This document shows, in pieces, positions 43,919 through 51,608 of a DNA stretch of 64,000 nt. A program made the translations under genes and the position numbers. The stretch is from NCBI GenBank assembly GCA_964581385.1, contig CAZOOK010000013.1:62001-126000 (forward strand), in the 5' to 3' direction. Positions within the stretch are counted from its first letter, which is position 1. Each line of letters opens with the position of its first letter. Under the pieces are notes generated by a model. That model was given only the letters and a program-made list of their open reading frames with translations. It was not told the origin of the DNA and did not search any database. The stretch comes from CAZOOK01 sp964581385. Its GTDB lineage: Bacteria > Pseudomonadota > Gammaproteobacteria > Nevskiales > Nevskiaceae.

Positions 43919-44872
43919 ATGTCCGCAGCACGCTATCAAGAACTGGATCACGGCATTACCTGCATCGATACTGATCAGGTGCGGCCCGGCATGAGCGGCT
44001 GCTATCTGCTGCGCGCGGGCGACGAGTACGCTTTCATCGAATGCGGCACCGCGCACTCGACACCGCTGCTGCTGGAGGTGTTGAAGAAAAAAGGCGTCGC
44101 CCTCGAACAAGTGCGCTACGTCATGCCGACGCACGTCCATCTCGACCACGCCTCGGGCGCAGGCGCTTTGATGCAAGCGCTGCCCAATGCTCAGCTCGTC
44201 GTGCATCCGCGCGGCGCGCGCCACATGATCGAACCCGCCAAGCTGATCGCCGGCGCGACCGCGGTCTACGGCGAGGAGAACATGCAGCGCATGTACGGCG
44301 CGATCGTGCCGGTGCCGGAAGCGCGCGTGATCGTCGCCGATGACGGTTTCCGTCTCGACTGGAACGGTCGCACGCTTGAGTTCATCGACGTGCCGGGCCA
44401 TTGCCGCCATCACTATGCGGTGTGGGACGCGAACAGCCGCGGTTTCTTCACCGGCGATTCCTTCGGTCTTTCATATCGCGACTTCGATGGCCCCGGTGGT
44501 CCGTTTCTGTTCGCGACGTCCTCGCCGGTGCAATTCGAGCCCGAGGCGTGGATGGCGACGCTGGACCGCTTCCTGGCGCGCGCGCCGCAATGGATGTATC
44601 TCACGCACTACAGCCGCGTCGGTGACGTCGCGCGGCTGGCTGCCGAACTGCGCGCCGATCTCGACGCGCACCAGCGCATCGGCCAGGAACTGGCCGCGGT
44701 GCCGGATCGTCATGCGCGGCTGGTCGAGGCGCTCACGGCGCACGAACTGGCACGGCTGGCGGCGCTGCGCTGCCCCTTGCCGGCGGCGCGCGCGCGCGAG
44801 TTGCTGGAGTTCGATATGGAGCTGAACGCGCAAGGGTTGGAAATTTGGGTGGATCGCGCGCGAAAATCCTGA
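43919..44872 (+). CDS. MBL-fold metallohydrolase
   Basis: A 317-residue metallo-beta-lactamase-fold protein. The metal-binding motif is THVHLDHASGAG (HxHxDH), with further ligands in DVPGHCRHHYAVW (His) and FFTGDSF (Asp). LTHYSRVGD gives the last His. An additional C-terminal helical domain of about 90 residues is typical of a subgroup of uncharacterised environmental hydrolases. Substrate unknown: esters, lactones or thioesters are possible. It is cytosolic and without an adjacent partner, 55 bp upstream of the molybdopterin oxidoreductase gene; joint expression is plausible. Confidence 0.85.
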   Translation: MSAARYQELDHGITCIDTDQVRPGMSGCYLLRAGDEYAFIECGTAHSTPLLLEVLKKKGVALEQVRYVMPTHVHLDHASGAGALMQALPNAQLVVHPRGARHMIEPAKLIAGATAVYGEENMQRMYGAIVPVPEARVIVADDGFRLDWNGRTLEFIDVPGHCRHHYAVWDANSRGFFTGDSFGLSYRDFDGPGGPFLFATSSPVQFEPEAWMATLDRFLARAPQWMYLTHYSRVGDVARLAAELRADLDAHQRIGQELAAVPDRHARLVEALTAHELARLAALRCPLPAARARELLEFDMELNAQGLEIWVDRARKS

Positions 44873-44927
44873 CATTGTTACCGCATCAGCGACCGCCGAA
44901 GGCGAGGCTGGAGCGCCGGAGATTCCC

Positions 44928-47069
44928 ATGAGTAACGAAGAACAGATTCACTACCGCGCCTGCAATCTCTGCGAGGCGATCTGCGGTCTCGAGATCAAAG
45001 TGCGCGATGGCGCCATCGTCGCCATCCGTGGCGACGAGGCGGATCCGTTCTCGCGCGGTCACATCTGCCCGAAAGCGGTGGCGCTCAAGGATCTGCACGA
45101 AGATCCAGACCGGCTGCGGCGGCCGGTGAAGCGTGTCGGTACGGAGTGGAAAGAGATCGGCTGGGACGAGGCTTTCGAGCTTGCCGCGGAGAAACTGGCG
45201 GCGATCAGCAGTGCGCATGGCGCCGATGCGGTGGCGATGTACCTCGGCAATCCCAGCGTTCACAACTACGGCGTGATGACGCACGCGCAGCGCGCGCTGG
45301 GCCTGATTCGCACGCACAACCGCTACTCCGCGACCTCCGTCGATCAGCTGCCGCATCAGTTGATGGCGTACTGGATGTACGGCCACCAGCTGCTGGTGCC
45401 GATCGCCGATATCGATCGCTGCGATTACTTTCTGGTGCTCGGTGCTAACCCGATGGCGTCCAACGGCAGCCTGATGACGGTGCCAAATTTTCCGAAACGC
45501 TTGAAGGCGCTACAGACGCGCGGCGGACGCATGGTGGTGATCGACCCGCGCCGTAGCGAGACCGCCGATGTCGCCGACGAACATCTGTTCGTGCGGCCGG
45601 GCACTGACGCTGCGTTCCTGATCGGCCTGTTAAAGACGATCTTCGAGGAGCGACTGGCCAAGCCCGGTCGGCTCGCCGACTTCAGCGACGGGCTCGACGA
45701 AGTCGCGCAGGCATTGCGCGGTTTCGACGTTGACGTACTCGCCGCGCAGTGCGGCATTGACGCTGCGACGATCCGCCGCATCGCGCGCGAGTTCGCGGCC
45801 GCGCCGCGCGCCGCCGTGTACGGTCGCATGGGTGTTTCCGTGCAACGCCGCGGCACGCTCTGCCAATGGCTGATCCAGATGCTGAATATCGCCACCGGCA
45901 ATCTCGACCGCGAGGGCGGTGTACTGTTCACGCTGCCGGCGGTCGACACCATCGATTCGCCGGTTTCCAAACCCGGCCACTTCGGCAAGTGGAAAAGCCG
46001 CGTGCGTGGTCTGCCCGAATTCGGCGGCGAACTGCCGGTGGCGGCACTGGCGGAGGAGATCCTCACGCCCGGCGACGAGCAGGTGCGCGCGCTGATCACC
46101 ATCGCCGGTAATCCGGTGTTGTCGACGCCCAACGGTACGCAGCTCGACCGCGCGCTGGCGAGTCTCGACTTCATGGTATCGGTCGATTTCTACATCAACG
46201 AAACGACTCGCCACGCGCATGTGATCCTGCCGCCGACCGCGGCGCTGGAGCACGATCATTACGATCTAATTTTCCATGTGTTCGCCGTGCATAACACTGC
46301 GCGCTACAACGCGCCGGTGTTCCCGAAACCCGCCGACGCGCGTGATGACTGGGAGATTTTCGAGACACTCGGTGCGCGGCTGGCGGCAAAGCTGGGCGCC
46401 AAGCGCGAGCCATATCCGAAGCCCGAGCAGATTATCGATATGGGTTTGAGCAGTGGTCCCTACAGCGCGCGGCGCGGCCATCCGCTGGCATTGAGCCTGG
46501 ATGCGCTCAAGAAGCATCCGCACGGCGTCGATCTCGGGCCGCTGCAGCCGAGCCTGCCGAATCGTCTGCGGCACAAGGACAAGCGCATCCACTGTGCTCC
46601 GCCGCAACTGCTCGCGGAACTTGAAACCTATGCAGCGGAACTGCGTGCGCCGGCGCTGGCAAGCAGCGGCCTGCGGCTGATCGGGCGCCGCCACGTGCGC
46701 AGCAATAATTCCTGGATGCACAATTACACACGGCTGGTGAAAGGTCCGGCGCGCCATTGCCTGCTGATGAATCCGCATGATCTCGCCGCGCGCGGCCTGA
46801 AAAACGGCGCTAGAGTGTCGCTGCGTTCGCGCGCGGGCGCGGTCGTTGTCGAAGTCGAAGCCAGTGACGAGATGATGCCCGGCGTCGTCAGCCTGCCGCA
46901 TGGCTGGGGCCACGAGCGTGCCGGTACACGTCTCCAGATTGCACGCGCGCATGCGGGCGCCAGTGTCAACGACGTCACCGACGATACCTGGCTCGATGCG
47001 CTGTCCGGCAACGCCGCACTCAATGGTGTCCCGGTGACGGTGGAAGCCGCTGCCGCGGAAGCCCGCTGA
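44928..47069 (+). CDS. Molybdopterin oxidoreductase with [4Fe-4S] cluster
   Basis: A 713-residue member of the DMSO-reductase-type molybdoenzymes. The iron-sulfur motif is CNLCEAIC...HICPKA (Cx2Cx3C plus a distant Cys). Then come the pterin-binding regions GANPMASNGSLMTVPNF and MVVIDPRRSETADVAD, and the C-terminal ARGLKNGARVSLRSRAGAVVVEVEASDEMMPGVVSLPHGWGH. No Tat signal is present, so the enzyme is cytosolic, unlike most respiratory family members. No Sec or Cys ligand is obvious; SATSVDQLP may provide the metal ligand. Substrate unknown. A Shine-Dalgarno-like GGAG precedes the ATG. Confidence 0.85.
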   Translation: MSNEEQIHYRACNLCEAICGLEIKVRDGAIVAIRGDEADPFSRGHICPKAVALKDLHEDPDRLRRPVKRVGTEWKEIGWDEAFELAAEKLAAISSAHGADAVAMYLGNPSVHNYGVMTHAQRALGLIRTHNRYSATSVDQLPHQLMAYWMYGHQLLVPIADIDRCDYFLVLGANPMASNGSLMTVPNFPKRLKALQTRGGRMVVIDPRRSETADVADEHLFVRPGTDAAFLIGLLKTIFEERLAKPGRLADFSDGLDEVAQALRGFDVDVLAAQCGIDAATIRRIAREFAAAPRAAVYGRMGVSVQRRGTLCQWLIQMLNIATGNLDREGGVLFTLPAVDTIDSPVSKPGHFGKWKSRVRGLPEFGGELPVAALAEEILTPGDEQVRALITIAGNPVLSTPNGTQLDRALASLDFMVSVDFYINETTRHAHVILPPTAALEHDHYDLIFHVFAVHNTARYNAPVFPKPADARDDWEIFETLGARLAAKLGAKREPYPKPEQIIDMGLSSGPYSARRGHPLALSLDALKKHPHGVDLGPLQPSLPNRLRHKDKRIHCAPPQLLAELETYAAELRAPALASSGLRLIGRRHVRSNNSWMHNYTRLVKGPARHCLLMNPHDLAARGLKNGARVSLRSRAGAVVVEVEASDEMMPGVVSLPHGWGHERAGTRLQIARAHAGASVNDVTDDTWLDALSGNAALNGVPVTVEAAAAEAR

Positions 47070-47093
47070 GATCTGGCGCGCCGAATCGATCGA

Positions 47094-48161
47094 GTGCCGC
47101 CGACACCGCATCGTGCCTTACGCCCCATCATCGGCGCGACCGCGGCGGCGCTGATGCTGGCGGGTTGTTCGTCGCTCGGCTACTACGCGCGGTTGGCCGG
47201 CGGTGAGTACAGCTTGTTATCGAAACGCGAGCCGATCGCGAAGCTGCTCGCCGATCCGGGCACCGCCGCCGCGCTGCGGCAGCGGTTGCAACTCGCGCTG
47301 GATGCACGCGTGTTCGCATCGGATGCGCTGGCGCTGCCGCGCAACGGCAGCTATACGCTGTATGCGAATCTGGAGCGACCCTATGCGGTGTGGAACGTGT
47401 TCGCCGCACCCGAGTTTTCGCTGAAGCCGCTCAAGCACTGTTTTCCGATCGCGGGCTGCGTTGCCTATCGTGGTTATTACAATCGCGATGACGCAGGCGA
47501 GGAAGTGACGCGGCTGCGCGCCTGCGGCTACGAGACCCATATCAGCGGCGTCGCTGCGTATTCCACACTGGGCTGGTTCGATGATCCGATCCTCAACACC
47601 ATGCTGCGCTGGGACGATGATGAGCTCGACAGCACGATCTTCCACGAACTCGCGCATCAGCAGTTGTACGTGAAAGGCGATACCGCGTTCGACGAATCGT
47701 TCGCCACCTTTGTGCAGCGCGAAGGCTTGCGGCAGTGGCGCGCCGCACGCGGATTGCCGCCGGCGGCGGCGATAGAGACAACGCGCGACGATCAGTTCAC
47801 GCAGCTGGTACTCGATACGCGCGAACGGCTCGATACTCTGTATGCGAGCGGCCTGGCACCCGAGCAAATGCGCGCGCGCAAGCAGGCGGAAATCGAACGC
47901 CTGCGCGCCGAATATAAACAATTGCGCGACACGCGGTGGCAGGGCTACAGCGGTTACGATGCGTGGATGAACGGCGACATCAACAACGCCAAGCTGGTGC
48001 CATTCGGCCTTTATCACCGCTGGGTGCCCGCGTTCGCGGCACTGTTCGCGCGCGAACACGGCGATTGGGCAGCGTTCTACGCGGCGGCGAAAAAAATCGG
48101 CGGCGAGGATGAGGAAGCGCGCACCGCCGCGCTCACGCAACTCGCGGCGCCTGCGTCGTGA
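47094..48161 (+). CDS. Predicted zinc aminopeptidase lipoprotein (COG4324-like)
   Basis: A 355-residue lipoprotein: LMLAGCSSLGYYARLAGGEYSLL has a lipobox Cys and the YY-A-x-GG phrase that marks predicted aminopeptidases. The metal site is STIFHELAHQQLYVKGDTAFDESFATFVQREG (HExxH with a downstream Glu). GTG at 47094 is the start. The protein faces the periplasm and probably degrades peptides. Its end overlaps the GTG of rsmE by 4 bp (47094-48161 versus 48158), so the two are coupled. Confidence 0.85.
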   Translation: MPPTPHRALRPIIGATAAALMLAGCSSLGYYARLAGGEYSLLSKREPIAKLLADPGTAAALRQRLQLALDARVFASDALALPRNGSYTLYANLERPYAVWNVFAAPEFSLKPLKHCFPIAGCVAYRGYYNRDDAGEEVTRLRACGYETHISGVAAYSTLGWFDDPILNTMLRWDDDELDSTIFHELAHQQLYVKGDTAFDESFATFVQREGLRQWRAARGLPPAAAIETTRDDQFTQLVLDTRERLDTLYASGLAPEQMRARKQAEIERLRAEYKQLRDTRWQGYSGYDAWMNGDINNAKLVPFGLYHRWVPAFAALFAREHGDWAAFYAAAKKIGGEDEEARTAALTQLAAPAS

Positions 48162-48880
48162 CCCGCATCTTTGTTTCCGCTGCGCTTGGCGAAGGCATCG
48201 AAATCGCACTGCCTGAGGAAGCGGTGCGCCACGTTTCGCAGGTGCTGCGCATGCGCGCCGGAGAACCACTGGTGCTGTTCAACGGTGAAGGCGGCGAATA
48301 TGAGGCGACCATCGTCGATATCGCCAAGCGTGCGGTTCGGGTGCGTATCGATCGTTGCGTTGCGGCCGATCGCGAATCGCCGTTGCGCCTCATGCTCGCG
48401 CAATGCGTGTCCAAGGGCGAGCGCATGGACTACACGATCCAGAAAGCCGTCGAGTTGGGTGTGCACGCGATCGTGCCGCTATTGTCGGCGCGCAGTGTGG
48501 TCAAACTTGAAAGCGAGCGCTGGGAAAAGAAACTCGAGCACTGGCAGGGTGTCATAAGGAGTGCCTGCGAGCAGGCTGGACGTACGAGGATTCCGCGGCT
48601 GGACGCCGTCTGCCGGTTGGACCTATGGCTCGCAGCGGCGCCATCCGGTACCTGCCTGGTGCTCGCGCCGGGTGGTGCACGATCGCTGAAAGCGATGACG
48701 AAAAATATGGATGTCACCGTGCTGGCGGGTCCGGAGGGCGGCTTGAGCGCGGCGGAAGTGGAACGCGCAGTAGCGTCGGGCTTTATCACAGTTGGCTTGG
48801 GTCCGCGTATTCTGCGCACGGAAACCGCCGGTGTTGCCGCGCTGGCTGCTCTTCAGGCCCTTTGGGGCGATCTGGGATAA
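48158..48880 (+). CDS. rsmE: 16S rRNA (uracil-1498-N3)-methyltransferase
   Basis: A 240-residue SPOUT methyltransferase. The N-terminal PUA-like region is AVRHVSQVLRMRAGEPLVLFNGEGGEYEA, and the C-terminal deep knot has VLAGPEGGLSAAEVE and LGPRILRTETAGVAALAAL, the RsmE signatures. It methylates N3 of U1498 in the decoding region of 16S rRNA. GTG start at 48158 overlaps the aminopeptidase stop. The next gene (dihydroorotase) starts 13 bp later. Confidence 0.95.
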   Translation: MTRIFVSAALGEGIEIALPEEAVRHVSQVLRMRAGEPLVLFNGEGGEYEATIVDIAKRAVRVRIDRCVAADRESPLRLMLAQCVSKGERMDYTIQKAVELGVHAIVPLLSARSVVKLESERWEKKLEHWQGVIRSACEQAGRTRIPRLDAVCRLDLWLAAAPSGTCLVLAPGGARSLKAMTKNMDVTVLAGPEGGLSAAEVERAVASGFITVGLGPRILRTETAGVAALAALQALWGDLG

Positions 48881-48893
48881 TTGGGATAACGCC

Positions 48894-50228
48894 ATGAGCA
48901 ATACGCTGATCACCAACGCCACCATCGTCAACGAAGGGCGTCGCTTCGTCTCGGACGTGCTGATCCGCGGCGAACGCATCGACAAGATCGGGACCACGAT
49001 CTCGGCGCTGGAAGGCGTCGAGATCGTCGATGCCAAAGGCCGCTTGCTGCTGCCGGGCCTGATCGACGACCAGGTGCATTTCCGCGAACCGGGACTGACC
49101 ACGAAGGGTGATATCGAAACGGAATCGGCGGCGGCGGCGGCCGGCGGCATCACCAGTTTCATGGACATGCCGAATGTGATTCCGCAGACGGTCACGCGCG
49201 CGGCGCTGGCGGCGAAGTATCAGCTGGCACAGGGACGCGCGCATGCGAACTACGCGTTCTACTTCGGCGCCACCAACGACAACCTCGAAGAGATCGAAGC
49301 GCTGAAGCCGGGCGAAGCCTGTGCGCTGAAGATTTTCATGGGCGCTTCGACCGGCAACATGCTCGTCGATGATCCGGCCGTGCTCGAGCGCATTTTCGCG
49401 CGCAGCCCGGTACCGGTAGTCACGCACTGCGAGGACACGCCCATGATCAAGGCCAATGAGGATGCGGCGCGTGCGAAGTGGGGCGATGACGTGCCGTTCG
49501 CCGAGCACCCGCGCATCCGTTCGGCTGAAGCTTGCTACAAATCCACCGCGCTTGCGGTCGATCTGGCGAAGCGCCACGGCACGCGCCTGCATGTGCTGCA
49601 TCTGACCACCGCACGCGAACTCGAATTCTTCCAGCCCGGTCCGGTCGAGAAGAAGAAGATCACCGTCGAGGCTTGCGTGCATCACTTGTATTTCGACGAA
49701 TCGCGCTACGCTGATCTGGGCGCGAAACTCAAATGCAACCCGGCTGTGAAAACCGCCGCGGATCGCACTGCTCTGGTTGCCGCCTTGCGCGATGGCCGCA
49801 TCGACATCATCGCCACGGACCACGCCCCGCATACGCGCGATGAGAAGGCGAATAAATACTTCAAGGCACCGTCCGGGTTGCCGCTAGTGCAGCATGCGTT
49901 GCTCGCATTGCTGGAGCTTGTGAAGCGCGGCGAACTCGATCTGGAGACGCTGGTGCAACGCGCCTGTCACGCGCCGGCGCTGCGTTTTGGTGTCGCCGAC
50001 CGCGGCTTCGTGCGCGAGGGCGCATATGCGGATCTCGTGCTTGTCGATCTGGATGCGACGACGGAAGTGACGCCGCAATCGCTGCTCTACAAATGCGGTT
50101 GGTCGCCATTCGAAGGACATGTGTTTCCGGCGCGCATTTGCTCGACCTGGGTAAACGGGCATCTCGCCTGGGACGGCGAGAAAGTGCGCACTCCGCGCGG
50201 CGAACGGCTCAAGCTCCGCGCGCCGTAA
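48894..50228 (+). CDS. Dihydroorotase (amidohydrolase superfamily)
   Basis: A 444-residue amidohydrolase of the dihydroorotase group. PGLIDDQVHFREPGLTTKGDIETES contains the first metal site, in which Gln replaces the first His of HxH, as in a Bacteroidetes-type DHOase subfamily. Then come KIFMGASTGN (carboxylated Lys), THCED, VLHLTT and TDHAPHT (catalytic Asp). The C-terminal region closes with SPFEGHVFPARICSTWVNGHLAW. It probably cyclises N-carbamoyl-aspartate to dihydroorotate in pyrimidine synthesis. The ATG at 48894 was chosen over an earlier in-frame ATG that overlaps rsmE. No pyrB neighbour is present here. Confidence 0.88.
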   Translation: MSNTLITNATIVNEGRRFVSDVLIRGERIDKIGTTISALEGVEIVDAKGRLLLPGLIDDQVHFREPGLTTKGDIETESAAAAAGGITSFMDMPNVIPQTVTRAALAAKYQLAQGRAHANYAFYFGATNDNLEEIEALKPGEACALKIFMGASTGNMLVDDPAVLERIFARSPVPVVTHCEDTPMIKANEDAARAKWGDDVPFAEHPRIRSAEACYKSTALAVDLAKRHGTRLHVLHLTTARELEFFQPGPVEKKKITVEACVHHLYFDESRYADLGAKLKCNPAVKTAADRTALVAALRDGRIDIIATDHAPHTRDEKANKYFKAPSGLPLVQHALLALLELVKRGELDLETLVQRACHAPALRFGVADRGFVREGAYADLVLVDLDATTEVTPQSLLYKCGWSPFEGHVFPARICSTWVNGHLAWDGEKVRTPRGERLKLRAP

Positions 50229-50264
50229 GCGACGAGTGTGCGGCGGCTTCTGGAGCGCAATGGA

Positions 50265-50399
50265 ATGAATCCGCGCTGCCCACGGTGCGAAGGTTCTGAT
50301 CATTACCGCGCTTATCACGATGATGAGTGGGGGCGGTCGCGACACGGTGTCTGCGGAGCAGTGGGTGCGGGAGCGGGCGCAAGCGGCCCCACGGAGTGA
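50265..50399 (+). pseudogene. Partial duplicate of the tag 5' end
   Basis: The ATG at 50265 opens a 44-codon frame. Its first 25 codons, MNPRCPRCEGSDHYRAYHDDEWGR, copy the start of the downstream tag gene (MKPRCPWCEGSDLYRAYHDDEWGR). The two DNA copies (50265-50340 and 50404-50479) agree at roughly 84 percent of positions by eye. The remainder (SRHGVCGAVGAGAGASGPTE) is unrelated and Ala/Gly-rich. The copied part retains Cys5 and His18, the zinc ligands of Tag. It is probably a relic of a duplication or of recombination with a divergent tag allele, but might be translated. Confidence 0.65.
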
Positions 50400-50403
50400 T
50401 TGC

Positions 50404-50970
50404 ATGAAGCCACGTTGCCCATGGTGCGAGGGTTCTGATCTCTATCGCGCTTATCACGACGATGAGTGGGGCCGTCCCCTGCATGACGAGCGCCGTCTGT
50501 TCGAAATGCTGATTCTCGAAGGCGCGCAAGCGGGTTTGAGCTGGATCACGATTCTCAACAAGCGCGAAAACTATCGTCGCGCATTCGACGGCTTCGATCC
50601 GCAAAAGCTGGTGCGCTACATTGATGCGGATCGCGCGCGCCTGCTGGCAGATGCCGGTATCGTGCGCAACCGTCTCAAGATCGACGCCGCGATCACCAAC
50701 GCCGCTGCCTATCTGAAGCTGCGCGATGCGGGCACGACGTTCGACGCGTGGCTGTGGAACTGGGTGGACGGCAAACCGATCCTGAATCGATGGCGTGCGA
50801 TGAAGCAGGTGCCGGCTAAAACTGAGCTTTCCGACCGCATCAGCAAAGCGCTGTTGAAGCAGGGTTTCAAGTTTGTCGGCAGCACCATTGTCTACGCATA
50901 CCTGCAGGCGGTCGGTGTGGTCAACGATCATCTGACGATCTGTCATCTGCATCCGGAGTATCGTTCATGA
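50404..50970 (+). CDS. tag: DNA-3-methyladenine glycosylase I
   Basis: A 188-residue Tag protein, full length for the family. MKPRCPWCEGSDLYRAYHDDEWGRPLHDERRLFEMLILEGAQAGLSW contains the helical substrate pocket and the N-terminal zinc ligands Cys5 and His18. The C-terminal HLTIC supplies the other His and Cys. It removes 3-methyladenine from alkylated DNA. The C-terminal end overlaps the cupin gene by 4 bp (ATGA). It is preceded by a partial copy of its own 5' end. Confidence 0.95.
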   Translation: MKPRCPWCEGSDLYRAYHDDEWGRPLHDERRLFEMLILEGAQAGLSWITILNKRENYRRAFDGFDPQKLVRYIDADRARLLADAGIVRNRLKIDAAITNAAAYLKLRDAGTTFDAWLWNWVDGKPILNRWRAMKQVPAKTELSDRISKALLKQGFKFVGSTIVYAYLQAVGVVNDHLTICHLHPEYRS

Positions 50971-51449
50971 AAACGCTGACACTTGACGATCTCCACGCAC
51001 TCGACCACCGCGCCGCTTCGCTGCCACGGCTGCGCACGCATTTCAATCTGCACGATCCCGAGCACGACCGCATCCAGCGTTTCGTAGTCCACATGCGGCG
51101 TGGTACTTATGTGCGGCCCCATCGCCACGCGCTCCAGCAGCGCTGGGAGTGCGTCGCCGTACTCGACGGCGCTGCCGATCTGCTGTTGTTCGACGACGCG
51201 GGTGTGCTGCTGACGCGCATGCGCGTGGGCGCGTTCGAGGGTGTCCGCATTGTCGAGATTCCGCCGGATGCGTGGCACAGCTATGTCGTCGTCAGCGAAT
51301 CGGCGACATTCTTTGAGGTCAAGGAAGGGCCCTACGATGCGATACTCGACAAGCAGTTCGCGGGATGGGCGCCAGCGGAAGGTGATACCCGCGTGCCCAT
51401 GGTCCTGGCATGGATGGCGGCGGTCGCGGCTGGCGCTCGACATTTTTGA
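50967..51449 (+). CDS. WbuC-like cupin-fold metalloprotein
   Basis: A 160-residue cupin. VHMRRGTYVRPHRHALQQRWECVAVLDGAADLLLFDDAG carries the metal-binding His pair (HRH), and FEVKEGPYDAILDKQFAGWAPAEGD is the C-terminal end typical of WbuC-family proteins. WbuC proteins are associated with lipopolysaccharide O-antigen gene clusters in some bacteria, but here the neighbour is tag, so the role is unclear. It is coupled to tag by a 4-bp overlap. Confidence 0.8.
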   Translation: MKTLTLDDLHALDHRAASLPRLRTHFNLHDPEHDRIQRFVVHMRRGTYVRPHRHALQQRWECVAVLDGAADLLLFDDAGVLLTRMRVGAFEGVRIVEIPPDAWHSYVVVSESATFFEVKEGPYDAILDKQFAGWAPAEGDTRVPMVLAWMAAVAAGARHF

Positions 51450-51608
51450 GCTCCAGACCTCGCGGGGCGTATTTCTTGACCGCTGGTCACAGCCTTGAAA
51501 TCCGATCAAAGTATGGTGGTTCACCACCGCCTGTCCGGTTTTGCCCGCGGCTTGCGTAATCATCGGGATGAACGGGAAAGTTTTTTTCGGGGAAGGGGCG
51601 GGAGAGTA

